From Komarekiella atlantica HA4396-MV6 (GTDB lineage Bacteria > Cyanobacteriota > Cyanobacteriia > Cyanobacteriales > Nostocaceae): a stretch of 64,000 nucleotides of DNA. Position numbers and translations under genes: made by a program. How positions within the stretch are numbered: position 1 is the first letter of the stretch; each line of letters starts with the position of its first letter. The notes beneath the pieces are model-generated. The model was given only the letters and a program-made list of their open reading frames with translations, had not been told where the DNA came from and searched no databases. Below, piece after piece: positions 27,821-37,676 of the stretch. The stretch covers positions 266,666 through 330,665 of the forward strand of contig JAHHHK010000004.1 in assembly GCA_019359395.1 (NCBI GenBank), given 5' to 3'.

Positions 27821-28783
27821 CTAAACTGTAAAAAAGTCTTCTTCTGCCCAAGGTGGTGCTGCATCTTTGGCAACCATTGTGAGTAAGGCGTAGTCTTTTT
27901 TGTTGACTCCTGGTGGTAATTCTTTAGGGACTCCCATGACGGTTTGCGTTTTAAATACGGTTCCTGGTTTGAGGTCAAAGAATGGGAACTCTGGTTCTGT
28001 GCAACCTAAACAGGGCATCCCGGCGCGGGTTTTGGAGGAGACGCGATTCCACAAGATGCGGTTGCAGGATGAATGGGTCATAGGGCCGCGACAACCTAAG
28101 TCGTAGAATAGGCAGCCTTTGCGTTGACCAAATTCGGCGGTTGATGCTTTGTAGGCAAAGTGGACGTTACGGGTACAACCTGTTTGAGTATAGGTGTTGA
28201 AGAAGGTTTGAGGACGATGCAGTTCGTCAAGGGCGATGTCGGCGATGCGTCCAGTAGCGATCGCAACTAATATCTGCGTTATCCAGTCGGGATGCGCGGG
28301 ACATCCGGGTATGTTGATTACAGGTAATCCAGCTTGTGATAAGAAGTCTTTACCTAAAAAGCCGCCTTCTTGACGCTTGAGAAATTGCAAGCCTTCCGAT
28401 TCGCTGGGGTTGGGTGACATTGCGGGGATTCCTCCCCATGTTGCACAATCTCCCACAGCAACGATAAAACTAGCAGCTTTGGAGAGGTCAGCTAGCCAGT
28501 CTTTCATGGGGCGATCAGCAAAACGATTCCATTCGCCACTGCCGTTGGGGGCGTTGACAACGCTGCCTTCAAATACCAAGATATCTAAGGGAATTGTGCC
28601 AGAAATACAATCCCATAGCAGCGTTTGCAAGTTGTTGCCCAGTTCCAGCCCTAAAGATGGATGCCAAAGTAAGTTAATGCCGAAGTCGGCAATTAAATCG
28701 CAGACTGTCGGTTCTTCAGCGTTGAGAAATGACATGGTGTTGCCTGAACAAGCACCACCTTGTAGCCATAGTACGTTAGTCAT
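27821..28783 (-). CDS. hupS: HupS, uptake [NiFe]-hydrogenase small subunit
   Basis: Fe-S subunit of 320 aa that takes electrons from HupL. Cluster Cys motifs include LQGGACSG, VGDCATWGG, PGCPAHPDW, GCLFYDLGCRGP and MPCLGCTEPEFPFF. There is no Tat signal peptide, as in other cyanobacterial HupS, so the enzyme faces the cytoplasm. It is the first gene of hupSL and divergent from the extended hyp operon. Confidence 0.97.
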   Translation of the reverse strand: MTNVLWLQGGACSGNTMSFLNAEEPTVCDLIADFGINLLWHPSLGLELGNNLQTLLWDCISGTIPLDILVFEGSVVNAPNGSGEWNRFADRPMKDWLADLSKAASFIVAVGDCATWGGIPAMSPNPSESEGLQFLKRQEGGFLGKDFLSQAGLPVINIPGCPAHPDWITQILVAIATGRIADIALDELHRPQTFFNTYTQTGCTRNVHFAYKASTAEFGQRKGCLFYDLGCRGPMTHSSCNRILWNRVSSKTRAGMPCLGCTEPEFPFFDLKPGTVFKTQTVMGVPKELPPGVNKKDYALLTMVAKDAAPPWAEEDFFTV

Positions 28784-29603
28784 CGGCTATTTGTTTTTCT
28801 ATCGTTTACCATGTACGACGTAGGTGATCAGGTTTGTAGAGTTTTACCTGTTTATCAATATTTATTTTCCAAAATAAGGGGATTTTTTTATTCTATAATC
28901 TTTCGTTAAATAAAAAGTTATCATTAGGCATAAATATAATCTAATAAAGATTTGATTAAAAGGTTATATGGATAACAGACTTTTCAAAAAATATATGAAT
29001 AATATATAAACTTATAACCTTATTTTTAGATCTATAAGCTATTGACTCTCAAGCTAAAAGCTTTATATGGCAAGTACTTTAGCTTTGATTTCAATATATT
29101 GAGTATCAAATAGATATGAGCTGAGTATCTATATAAATAGTTAGTTTTTGATGATAAATAAGTAAATAATGTATTCATTATATGTCAATATATCAAAAAA
29201 TATTTTTTTGATTATGTAATGTATGGATACAAAAAATATTATAAGGATATAAGGTGTTTAAAGCTGACATTAATATTGGCATTTTCCCCATAGAATTTTC
29301 TAAATAGGGTGTTTTATAGTAAAAAAATTGATTCACTCAATTTAAAGAGAGTATTAGGGATTAGGAATTGGTGAAAGGGAAAGAGGTAAAGAGGAAAGGG
29401 AAGAACCATCCTGTTCCTTGCCCTTTAACCTTTCCCCCTCTTTCCTAGTCCCCAGTCCCTAGTTTCAAAAAAGGGGAATTCCGCCTAAAGGACTCAAAGC
29501 CTGCGTAAATCTGTATGCCCTGTGATTAGACGCGTAAAGCGTGTCTCTATCTTTAGTGGGCGTTGAAAGACTCAATTCTTCAATTGGCTAGAGTACGGCA
29601 GTT
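28784..29603. promoter_or_regulatory. hupSL / hyp divergent promoter region
   Basis: 820 AT-rich bases without a gene, between the starts of hupS (-) and the TPR gene (+). Near 29380-29465 it holds AGGGAAAGAGG/CCTTTCCCCCTC repeats that can fold on each other. I looked for a GTA-N8-TAC NtcA-type site near hupS and found no clear one. Confidence 0.5.
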
Positions 29604-30572
29604 ATGACCCCCAGCATTACAGATTCAGCAGTGAAGGCTGCGATCGCGGCTATTGCATCGGAGTCAGCAACGATGGAGGAAAAAATCCAAATGCTGATCG
29701 AGATCGCACAGGGCTTTCAAAAGAAGCCCAAAACTGCCCAAGACTTGCGTAATGCAGTTTCCCTATATTACCGGGCGTATGAGATGTGTGGTGAGGAGTA
29801 TACCCTGCTGAAGGCCCGCGCCCAGGTGGGGATGGCAGGGACGTTACAGATAATACCGGATGTGGGGACTGAATTGTTACTGCAAGCGAAAGTAGGTTAT
29901 GAAGAGGCGCTACCGACTTTACAACAATTAGCTTTGCCAGAGGAAGTGGCAGAGGCACAGATGAATTTAGGGTTGGTGTTGCAGTCGCTTGTACCGTTCA
30001 ATTTGGCGCGGATAACGGACAGCATCCAAGCTTATCATGAGGCTTTGCGGGTATTTACCTGGCAGAATTATCCGCAGGAATACGCGATTTTATACAACAA
30101 TATTGCGATCGCATACCTTTCTATGCCTTTGGCGTCGGAACGTGAATACTTGCGTCAGGGTTTAGCAGTGCAATCGTTTGAGGTGGCGCTGAAGCATATT
30201 AACCTGATTGACCATCCTAGGGAATATGCGATGTTGCAAAACAATTTGGGTAACGCCTTGCAATATTTAGTCAGTTCCCATCCTCTGGAGAATAATTTGC
30301 GGGCGATCGCAGCTTACAATGAAGCATTAAAAGTGCGTAACCCCAAAGATACACCTCTAGAGTACGCTAACACAATTTCCAACAAAGCTAACGCTTTATT
30401 CAACTTACCCGACGACCCAGAAAAACCAGAAAACGGTAATTCTAAAAATCTCTTACAAGCGCATAATTGTTATCAAGAAGCTTGGCAAATATTCACACAA
30501 CATCAACAGATGGAACAAGCAGAAGTAGTAGCCCAAGCACTACAAGATGTCGAAGCAGAAATGATGAGTTAG
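29604..30572 (+). CDS. TPR-repeat protein of the extended hyp operon
   Basis: Product of 322 aa made of helical repeats: YYRAYEMCGEEY, QMNLGLVLQSLVPFN, YNNIAIAYLSMPL, QNNLGNALQYLVSS and SNKANALFNLPD are TPR-like units across residues 50-280. Such proteins are scaffolds. It is divergent from hupS and leads a row of genes into hypF, so a role in hydrogenase small subunit or Fe-S maturation is possible but inferred. Confidence 0.8.
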   Translation: MTPSITDSAVKAAIAAIASESATMEEKIQMLIEIAQGFQKKPKTAQDLRNAVSLYYRAYEMCGEEYTLLKARAQVGMAGTLQIIPDVGTELLLQAKVGYEEALPTLQQLALPEEVAEAQMNLGLVLQSLVPFNLARITDSIQAYHEALRVFTWQNYPQEYAILYNNIAIAYLSMPLASEREYLRQGLAVQSFEVALKHINLIDHPREYAMLQNNLGNALQYLVSSHPLENNLRAIAAYNEALKVRNPKDTPLEYANTISNKANALFNLPDDPEKPENGNSKNLLQAHNCYQEAWQIFTQHQQMEQAEVVAQALQDVEAEMMS

Positions 30573-30630
30573 GAGTTATAGATTTAATTTAACTTCTTAT
30601 TTCTAACTTTAATCATGAGGAAAACATAGC

Positions 30631-30897
30631 ATGAGAGATATTTTGGGCAATTCTACTATAAGTGATTTTCTTACAAGCTTAGCGGCTGGAGAGTTGAACA
30701 TAGAGACTGAATTGGTGTGGGTAATCATTGCAACCGCTTTATCTATGGTCGGCGGTGCTATTGGCGGGATGCTGTTAGCCGGAAAGGATATCGGTTATCA
30801 GTTTTCAGCAATGTTGGGTGCATTATTTGCCCCAGCTGGTGTGATTCCTGCCATAGTCTTAGGGCTATTTGTGCTGAACTTTTTAACAAATTATTAG
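30631..30897 (+). CDS. Small two-helix membrane protein of the hyp operon
   Basis: Product of 88 aa, unknown. Two hydrophobic segments at about 28-50 (VWVIIATALSMVGGAIGGML) and 58-85 (FAPAGVIPAIVLGLFVLNFL). The next gene starts 8 bases after its stop. Similar small genes stand before the hyp genes in Nostoc PCC 7120. Confidence 0.7.
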   Translation: MRDILGNSTISDFLTSLAAGELNIETELVWVIIATALSMVGGAIGGMLLAGKDIGYQFSAMLGALFAPAGVIPAIVLGLFVLNFLTNY

Positions 30898-30905
30898 GAG
30901 GAATT

Positions 30906-31130
30906 ATGTTAGAAATAGGGTGGTTTTCTGCCAAGTTATTCTTTAAAGGAAAGCTGCTGCGTGACCCTATATATTTTGTCCAGCAGACTGCTATTGGTGT
31001 AAGTATTGGTTTTCTACTATTTGTGTTACTTGCACAAACCGAAATTCCTTTTTGGTTCCCAGTAGTAGTATCTAGTTTAGTAACAGGTATGATTATGCCA
31101 TTTCTCCTCAAAGACTTCAAAATGAAGTGA
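30906..31130 (+). CDS. Second small membrane protein of the hyp operon
   Basis: Product of 74 aa from ATG 30906, with AGGAGG at 30896-30901. Two membrane segments: TAIGVSIGFLLFVLLAQ and FWFPVVVSSLVTGMIMPFLL. Unknown function; its tight spacing to the gene before it suggests they work together. Confidence 0.7.
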   Translation: MLEIGWFSAKLFFKGKLLRDPIYFVQQTAIGVSIGFLLFVLLAQTEIPFWFPVVVSSLVTGMIMPFLLKDFKMK

Positions 31131-31189
31131 CTTTTCAATTTTTATTTGTCCTTTGTAAGTAGCTAGGCGTAAATAAATTAAAGTTTGTA

Positions 31190-31450
31190 GTGAGTTAGCG
31201 CGGTCTTCTCTACGAGACGTTACGCGTTCACGTAGTGTCTCGTAGAGAAGGGGGTTTCCATGCCAGTTCCTACAACGGAGGGAACCCGCCGAAGTTCTGA
31301 TCGGAGGAAGCCTCCGCTCAGACTTCTCTCCGCAACGGACTGGCTCCCCATGAGCGACTAACTGTCTTCGCAGCGGTAGCGAGTCTTGCCTACGGCACGC
31401 TTTGCGAACGAGCGTCACCCGTACCCCTACGGGGAAGCAAGCTACAAAGC
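31190..31450. repeat. Palindromic repeat cluster inside hyp operon
   Basis: Holds a perfect 14-bp stem, CTTCTCTACGAGAC (31205-31218) and GTCTCGTAGAGAAG (31237-31250), followed by other GC-rich palindromic pieces such as GTACCCCTACGGGGAAGC. Related pieces occur at 34320-34480 and 37240-37320. No gene. Confidence 0.7.
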
Positions 31451-31581
31451 AGCGGCGACCTTAGGAGAAGGGTAAGGACTTTAGTCCTGACAATCCTTAT
31501 TTTGAGCGATGAATCGCTCACTACGAGCTAAGATTTTATTTTATGTTAATTATACTTACCTACTTAAATAACCAATGACCA

Positions 31582-32427
31582 ATGACTAAACTTGAAGAAT
31601 TGGTTGAAGAAATTAACCGCTTTGAGGCAATTATATCTGAGTGGGATGAAAGCCAACGGTGTGTAGCAGTAGGGCTAAAAAGGTCAATTGAAGCTTTGCA
31701 TAAAGAAGCCCTAACACGTTTGATTAAAAACCTCAAGCAAGAATCAATGTCAGCTTTGCGTCATGCTGTTGATGATGAGGTGGTGTATGCAGTACTGCTT
31801 TATCATGAACTAGTAAAATCACCACAACCGTCATTAATGCAACGCGTTCAGACAGCTCTTGAGGAAATTCGCCCAGGTTTAAAAAGCCATAATGGAGATG
31901 TAGAATTAGTGGCAATTAAACTACCAGATACAGTAGAAGTCCAATTAATAGGAACTTGTAGTAATTGTGCTGCTTCTACTTTGACTTTATCTCAGGGAAT
32001 TGAGCAAGCAATAAAAAAATATTGCCCCGAAATTACTAAAGTAGTTGCGGTTAATAAGCCTCTTACTATTAATAGCGCTAATTCTGGCTTAAGTAGTCCA
32101 TTTCTTACACAGGTAAATTCTGCTTGGGTAAAATTAGCAACTATTGATCAAGTTCCTGAGTCTAGTTTAGTAGCAGTGCAATTTGCGGGTAATTCACTAA
32201 TTTTACATCGTCAAGGTGTTAATATTACCTGCTACCGTAATGCTTGTGGTCACATGGGAGATCCTTTAGAAACTGGTAAGGTTGAAAATGGTATTCTTAC
32301 CTGTCCTTCTCACGGATTTCAGTACAATTTAGAAACAGGTGAATGTTTAACGGCAATCGATGTTTCTTTAAAGTCTTATCCAGTACAGATTAAAGGTGAT
32401 AATGTTTTTGTACAGATGCAAAAATAG
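31582..32427 (+). CDS. Nfu-domain / Rieske fusion protein
   Basis: Product of 281 aa. Residues 1-85 are helical; residues about 85-155 form an Nfu domain (RPGLKSHNGDVELVAI, CSNC motif); residues about 180-280 form a Rieske ferredoxin with CxH in ACGHMGDPL and CxxH in CPSHGFQY. Genes of this type lie in the extended hyp operon of Nostoc PCC 7120. A role in Fe-S cluster supply to HupS is likely but not proven. Confidence 0.88.
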   Translation: MTKLEELVEEINRFEAIISEWDESQRCVAVGLKRSIEALHKEALTRLIKNLKQESMSALRHAVDDEVVYAVLLYHELVKSPQPSLMQRVQTALEEIRPGLKSHNGDVELVAIKLPDTVEVQLIGTCSNCAASTLTLSQGIEQAIKKYCPEITKVVAVNKPLTINSANSGLSSPFLTQVNSAWVKLATIDQVPESSLVAVQFAGNSLILHRQGVNITCYRNACGHMGDPLETGKVENGILTCPSHGFQYNLETGECLTAIDVSLKSYPVQIKGDNVFVQMQK

Positions 32428-32537
32428 AGCTTAAGAGTATTTCTAGCCTGTATTTAAAGCAATTATATAACGACTTTGGAATTAGGCGATCGCACTGGAT
32501 TTTCAAAGCACTTGTCAATATTGCTATTTACCTAAAG

Positions 32538-32833
32538 CTATGCATGTGACGCACCAAATCCGCCATTACCCATTTCCTTATCCTGAAAAGCAGGAAGTCC
32601 GGTTGCTTTTTTTGCTTCTTCAACAACAGAAGAATTTTTTTGAGCGATCGCAGTATATCTATCAATTTTAAATCTTTTTGGGTGAGTTAAAATTGCAATG
32701 GCTGAGATTTTTCGATATCGGCTTGTATGGGTGTAGCAAATATAGGTCGAAATAATTCGGGCGACGACGAAATTATCAATATTAGCAATAAATTGGTAAT
32801 GCCTAGCGATTTCAAACCATCTCCTTAATTGGT
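32538..32833 (-). pseudogene. Start-less open frame, protein-like
   Basis: Reverse frame of about 97 codons from after a stop near 32836 to TAG 32538-32540, with no ATG, GTG or TTG in its first part. It reads protein-like (WFEIARHYQFIANIDNFVVA near the start, KKATGLPAFQDKEMGNGGFG near the end). It may be the 3' part of a broken gene. It overlaps in another frame with the TTG frame at 32687-32815, so a single base frameshift may join the two. Confidence 0.35.
32687..32815 (-). CDS. Possible short secreted peptide or frameshifted gene start
   Basis: TTG 32815 with AAGGAG about 6 bases upstream opens a 42-codon frame: a basic start (LKSLGIT), a hydrophobic run NLLLILIISSS and a polar end ADIEKSQPLQF, like a signal peptide plus a cut mature part. 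The adjoining frame continues with protein-like sequence to 32538, so this may be the N-terminus of a gene broken by a frameshift. Confidence 0.3.
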   Translation of the reverse strand: MKSLGITNLLLILIISSSPELFRPIFATPIQADIEKSQPLQF

Positions 32834-32841
32834 TTTAATTT

Positions 32842-32946
32842 TTACAATACCACTACATGACCATACATCTCATCTTTTTTACTACCTCTTAACCCCACTA
32901 CTGAAAAAAGCTCACCTGGATAAATATGTAGATTATTTTCAGTCAT
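32842..32946 (-). CDS. Possible 34-aa ORF
   Basis: ATG 32946 to TAA 32842: MTENNLHIYPGELFSVVGLR then GSKKDEMYGHVVVL. Balanced composition for a true coding frame, no visible ribosome site. Unknown; reported because the 685-base gap after the Rieske gene otherwise looks empty. Confidence 0.3.
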   Translation of the reverse strand: MTENNLHIYPGELFSVVGLRGSKKDEMYGHVVVL

Positions 32947-33112
32947 TGCAAAATAGTGAATTTTGAATCAAGTTTTGAGGTTTAAGAATATTAAAATTAA
33001 TCACAGAATTGCAACTAATGATACATATTAATTTTCACCAATGATATTGGATAATTATTAGCGTTTATTTACTATTTATGAGGTTCAGAGCACAATTAAT
33101 CCCATATAAACC

Positions 33113-34309
33113 TTGTTACCAGAAAACATAGTAATTCCCCAATTACCTTTATCATCTCAGGGTGCAACAGTGATTTTAGGTAATATTATTGAACCGCAAC
33201 AATTAGTAATACCTTTAGCACCCAGTTCTACAACTATGTTTGGGCCTCGTGGTGCTTGTTTGCTATCTGATGGGCCATTGTGGGTATCAGATACAGGACA
33301 TCATCGATTGTTGGGATGGCAAAATTTACCCACCAGAGACAACCAACCTGCTGATTGGGTAATTGGACAACCAGACTTTTATCATGAAGGACAAAATGCT
33401 AAAGGTACACCGGGAAAGGCAACTTTCAGCGTTCCAACTGGGATTTGTGCTTGTGGGGAAGGTTTAGCAGTAGCAGATGCTTGGAACCATCGAGTTTTGA
33501 TTTGGAACAACTTACCAGAAGATAGCAATGTTCCAGCAGATTTGGTGTTAGGGCAAGATAATTTTATTGATAATGAATCTAATAGGGGAAGTCAAATAGC
33601 ATCTGCTAATACAATGCACTGGCCTTATGGTGTTTTTTATCATCAAGGACGACTATTTGTTGCCGATACAGGGAATCGACGGGTTTTAATTTGGCATCAA
33701 TTACCAACAGAAAACGGTCAACCCGCCGATTTAGTATTGGGACAACCAAATATGATATTTCGTAACGAGAATGGTGGTAGTTCTCCAACCGCAGCGAGTA
33801 TGCGATGGTGTCACGATATCACCTTTTGGGGAGAGAATTTGGTTGTTGCTGATGCAGGTAATAATCGCGTGATGATTTGGCAGGGAATGCCAACAGAAAA
33901 TAATACCCCTTGTGCAGCTGTGTTAGGACAAAAAAACTTTAATTCTGTAGAAATGAATCAAGGAGTTTATTTTCCCAGCGCTAGTAGTTTGAGTATGCCT
34001 TATGGCGTGGGAGTTGCTGATGATTGGCTGGTAGTTGCAGATACAGCTAATTCTCGATTATTAGGATGGAGAAAACCGGAATCAATTTCATCATTGCAGA
34101 ATACTGTAGCAGATGTATTGGCATTGCCAGCCACAGGCATTGCAGGACAAATAAATTTTCAAAATAAGGGTGAAAATCGTAATTTTGGACTACCAAAGCG
34201 AGATAGTTTAAATTGGTGTTATGGAATTAAAATTGTTGGCAAAACAGCGGTGGTAGCTGATTCTGGAAATAATCGAGTTTTGCTGTGGCAGTTAAATACT
34301 AATTCGTAA
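33113..34309 (+). CDS. NHL-repeat protein of the extended hyp operon
   Basis: Beta-propeller of 398 aa. At least five repeats carry the NHL pattern: VSDTGHHRLLGW, VADAWNHRVLIWN, VADTGNRRVLIWH, VADAGNNRVMIWQ and VADSGNNRVLLWQ, with VLGQ-type strands between. The frame begins at TTG 33113 right after an in-frame TAA, with no Shine-Dalgarno; the first internal ATG is residue 42. So the N-terminus is uncertain and may be shortened. Homologue lies before hypF in Nostoc PCC 7120. Confidence 0.85.
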   Translation: MLPENIVIPQLPLSSQGATVILGNIIEPQQLVIPLAPSSTTMFGPRGACLLSDGPLWVSDTGHHRLLGWQNLPTRDNQPADWVIGQPDFYHEGQNAKGTPGKATFSVPTGICACGEGLAVADAWNHRVLIWNNLPEDSNVPADLVLGQDNFIDNESNRGSQIASANTMHWPYGVFYHQGRLFVADTGNRRVLIWHQLPTENGQPADLVLGQPNMIFRNENGGSSPTAASMRWCHDITFWGENLVVADAGNNRVMIWQGMPTENNTPCAAVLGQKNFNSVEMNQGVYFPSASSLSMPYGVGVADDWLVVADTANSRLLGWRKPESISSLQNTVADVLALPATGIAGQINFQNKGENRNFGLPKRDSLNWCYGIKIVGKTAVVADSGNNRVLLWQLNTNS

Positions 34310-34490
34310 TTCGTAATGGGCTTCTCTGCGAGACGCTGCTTTGTAGCTTGCTTCCCCGTAGGGGTACGCCCCACTAAGAAGCGCGTAATTCGTAATACTC
34401 GCCAAGGGCGAGAAGCAAGCTATGTAATTCGCCCTGGATTATGCTCTAAGCGTAGCTATACCGCAAGCTTTACGTAATTTGTAATTTCTG
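34310..34490. repeat. Repeat-filled spacer before hypF
   Basis: Copies of TAATTCGTAAT flank GC-rich inserts (GTAGCTTGCTTCCCCGTAGG, ACTCGCCAAGGGCGAGAAGC) that also occur near 1150 and 31420. No gene. Confidence 0.75.
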
Positions 34491-34504
34491 AAAGTTAGAT
34501 TTGT

Positions 34505-36847
34505 ATGGCGATTGAAGAAATTAGAGTCTACGGTACTGTTCAGGGGGTGGGATTTCGCCCTACTGTATATCGTCTTGCTAAAGCTTGTGGGTTACATGGT
34601 GATGTTTGTAATGATGGTCAGGGTGTGTTAATTCGAGCATCTGGTAATGAAGCAGCCATAACAAAATTTGTCGCTAGATTACAACAAGAATGTCCACCAT
34701 TAGCTAGAATTCATCAACTGGTACGAACTCCTTATGAAGGTGAATTTAACTTCAATGATTTTGTAATTTCTAGTAGCGTCAATAACACAATTAAGACAGA
34801 AATTACTCCTGATGCTGCCACTTGTCCCCAATGTCAACAAGAAATCTTCGACCCCTTTAGCCGCTTTTATCGTTACCCCTTTGCCAACTGTACTCATTGC
34901 GGCCCTCGCCTGAGCATTCTTCGTGCCATTCCTTATGACAGATGCAATACAAGTATGTCTGCGTTTGTCATGTGTCTAGAATGTGAGAAGGAATACCACA
35001 ATGTCGAAAATCGTCGCTTTCATGCTCAACCTATAGCTTGTCATACTTGCGGCCCTACAGCTTGGTTAGAACGTGCTGATGATAAACCTGTTACCGCTTC
35101 CATGTTTTCCATGCTAGATGATCTTGATGCCGTTGGTACCCTGTTGCAAAAAGGCCAGATTGTAGCAATTAAGGGATTAGGTGGTTTTCATTTGGCTTGT
35201 GATGCTACACAGGAAACAGCAGTGCAAAAACTACGTCAGCGCAAGAGGCGTTATCATAAACCTTTTGCTTTGATGGCGCGAGATTTAGCAGTAATTGAGG
35301 AATATTGCACTGTCAGCACTAAGGAAAGAGAATTATTAGTAAGTCCTGCTGCACCGATTGTTTTAATGCAAGCTATAGGAAAAAAACAGGTAGCGCCTTC
35401 AGTTGCACCAGGGCAAAATACTCTCGGTTTTATGTTGCCTAATACACCTTTACATCACTTAATTCTCAGGCGGATGAATCGCCCAATTGTCTTAACTAGT
35501 GGCAATCTTTCTGATGAGCCACAATGTATTGATAATGATGATGCACGAGATAAATTAGGGACAATTGCCGATTATTTTTTACTTCACAATCGAGAGATTA
35601 TCAATAGAGTAGATGATTCAGTAGTCAGGGTTGTTGGTGACAAATCGCAAACAATTCGCCGCGCTAGAGGATATGCGCCAACACCGATTAATTTACCACC
35701 TGGATTTCACAACGTGCCACAAATTTTAGCAATGGGTAGTGAGTTAAAAAATACTTTTTGCCTGTTGCATGAAGGTCAAGCAATTCTTTCTCAACATTTA
35801 GGAGATTTAGAAGATGCTGCGGTTTTTAATGCTTATCAAGATACATTAAATTTATACTTAAATCTATTTGAGCATAAACCAGAAGCTATAGCCATTGACC
35901 TTCATCCAGAATATCTTTCAAGCAAACTTGGCAAAGAACTAGCAGCAGCTAATCAAATTAAACTTTACCCCATTCAACATCACCACGCCCATATTGCTGC
36001 TTGCATGGCAGAAAATGGTATTCCTCTAGATTCGCCTCCAGTTTTAGGCATAGCTTTAGATGGATTAGGTTACGGTGCTGATGATACACTTTGGGGAGGA
36101 GAATTTATTTTAGCTGATTATCGTAGATTTAAGCGCTTAGCAACATTGAAACCAGTAGCAATGATTGGTGGTACACAAGCAATTTATCAGCCTTGGCGTA
36201 ACACCTATGCTCAATTGATAGCTGCTAATGTTTGGGATAACTACCAACAACAATACGCGGATTTAAAAATTATACAATTTTTGAAAAACAAGCCACTTCA
36301 GCTACTCAATCAGCTTATAGAAAAGGAGATTAACTCTCCTCTAACTTCTTCAGTGGGGCGGTTGTTCGATGCTGTCGCTGCGGCTATCGGTATTTGTGTA
36401 GAAGAGTGTAGCTATGAAGGACAAGCTGCAATTGAAATGGAAGCTCTAGTCGGTATCAACAGCTTAAATAATGATAAAGAAACAGTAACTTATCCTTTTA
36501 GCTTTATATTTTCAGATAGTATTTATTGTATAGACCCATGCCCAATGTGGCGAGCCTTACTCAATGACTTGCAGCAGCTAATCCCACAATCAGTTATAGC
36601 TGCAAAATTTCATCAAAGTTTAGCTGATGCCATTACAGTAATGGTTAATCGTCTTTGTCAAGAAAATATGATTAATCAAGTAGCTTTAACAGGAGGAGTC
36701 TTTCAAAATTCTATATTGTTAGAATTAGTTACTAAGCGGTTACAGATATGGGGAATAAATGTACTCACACACAGCTTAGTTCCTACTAATGATGGCGGTA
36801 TATCTCTAGGGCAAACCGTCATTACATCTGCTCAAATTATGACTTAA
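34505..36847 (+). CDS. hypF: HypF, carbamoyltransferase for [NiFe] site
   Basis: Makes the thiocarbamate on HypE from carbamoyl phosphate, the source of CN ligands. Product of 780 aa: acylphosphatase domain (VYGTVQGVGFRPTVYRLA), two zinc fingers (CPQCQQEIFD ... CTHCG and CLECEKEYHN ... CHTCG), a YrdC-like domain (KGLGGFHLACDAT) and a C-terminal Kae1-like domain with HHHAHIAACMAENG. Full length. Confidence 0.98.
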   Translation: MAIEEIRVYGTVQGVGFRPTVYRLAKACGLHGDVCNDGQGVLIRASGNEAAITKFVARLQQECPPLARIHQLVRTPYEGEFNFNDFVISSSVNNTIKTEITPDAATCPQCQQEIFDPFSRFYRYPFANCTHCGPRLSILRAIPYDRCNTSMSAFVMCLECEKEYHNVENRRFHAQPIACHTCGPTAWLERADDKPVTASMFSMLDDLDAVGTLLQKGQIVAIKGLGGFHLACDATQETAVQKLRQRKRRYHKPFALMARDLAVIEEYCTVSTKERELLVSPAAPIVLMQAIGKKQVAPSVAPGQNTLGFMLPNTPLHHLILRRMNRPIVLTSGNLSDEPQCIDNDDARDKLGTIADYFLLHNREIINRVDDSVVRVVGDKSQTIRRARGYAPTPINLPPGFHNVPQILAMGSELKNTFCLLHEGQAILSQHLGDLEDAAVFNAYQDTLNLYLNLFEHKPEAIAIDLHPEYLSSKLGKELAAANQIKLYPIQHHHAHIAACMAENGIPLDSPPVLGIALDGLGYGADDTLWGGEFILADYRRFKRLATLKPVAMIGGTQAIYQPWRNTYAQLIAANVWDNYQQQYADLKIIQFLKNKPLQLLNQLIEKEINSPLTSSVGRLFDAVAAAIGICVEECSYEGQAAIEMEALVGINSLNNDKETVTYPFSFIFSDSIYCIDPCPMWRALLNDLQQLIPQSVIAAKFHQSLADAITVMVNRLCQENMINQVALTGGVFQNSILLELVTKRLQIWGINVLTHSLVPTNDGGISLGQTVITSAQIMT

Positions 36848-36940
36848 TTATTGATATTTTAACAATATTTATCTTATAAATTATTTTCTCTGTGTTCTCT
36901 GCGTCTCTGTGGTTCGTCTCTCTTGAAAAAGGCAATAAAA

Positions 36941-37189
36941 ATGTGTTTAGGAATTCCCGGTCAAATTATCGAAATTACCAACGTTAACCATAAATTAGCT
37001 ATCGTTAATGTTGGTGGTGTCAAACGGCAAGTTAATATTGCGTGTATCGTTGACGAACAACATCCCCCTGAATCTTGTATTGGGAATTGGGTGCTAGTGC
37101 ATGTTGGCTTTGCTATGAATAGAATTAACGAAGAAGAAGCAGCGGAAACATTACAATTATTGCAAGAACTAGTAGCAATTAGTAATTGA
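36941..37189 (+). CDS. hypC: HypC, hydrogenase maturation chaperone
   Basis: Small chaperone of 82 aa that works with HypD and carries the Fe(CN)2CO group to HupL. The start is ATG 36941 because HypC must begin Met-Cys (MCLGIPGQI); Cys2 is essential. The longer TTG frame is rejected. HVGFAMNRI near residue 60 is the second signature. Confidence 0.96.
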   Translation: MCLGIPGQIIEITNVNHKLAIVNVGGVKRQVNIACIVDEQHPPESCIGNWVLVHVGFAMNRINEEEAAETLQLLQELVAISN

Positions 37190-37676
37190 GTAATAGACCT
37201 CTTGAATAAATATTTTTCCTCACGCAGAGGCGCAGCGAAAAGTTCTGTTCGCGTAGCGTCTCCGTCAGGAGAAGGAGGGTTTCCCTCTCTTACGAGACGC
37301 TAACGCGAACCGCAGGAAACTTTTCAAGACAGAGGCACAGAGAAAGAGTTTAGAGTCAGGACTTTTGTTAAAAGCATAATTTACTAATTCTCAAAATCAC
37401 GCCTTTCCTTTTTTCTTAACATCCTTGGCGCTATGCCTCCGACACGCTACGCAAACGTAAAAAAAAGACCCTGTAAAGAAAGAAAAATTAACTGACATAG
37501 CGTTTCCTAATCATCTAAGGTACAAATTTATCTGTATTTATCTATCTTGAAAAGTTTCCTACGGCGGGAAACCCGCCTACAGAACTTTTCGCTGTGTTCA
37601 TCAGTGGTTAATTACTTCTTTGTGTACCTCACTCAAGTGAGAACCGCTATATCTAAACAACTATTCCTTAATTCCT
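37190..37676. repeat. Repeat-rich hypC-hypD spacer
   Basis: Contains GCGTCTCCGTCAGGAGAAGG-type inserts, AAAGTTTCCTACGGCGGGAA/TTCGCTG pieces and CACGCAGAGGCGCAGCGAAA, found again at 50080-50230. No gene is seen. It splits the hyp operon, but no clear terminator is present. Confidence 0.65.

Noticed and set aside
28784..29603. NtcA site (GTA-N8-TAC) for hupSL
   Set aside because: Scanning by eye gave no clean match at a sensible distance from hupS; a matrix scan would be needed.
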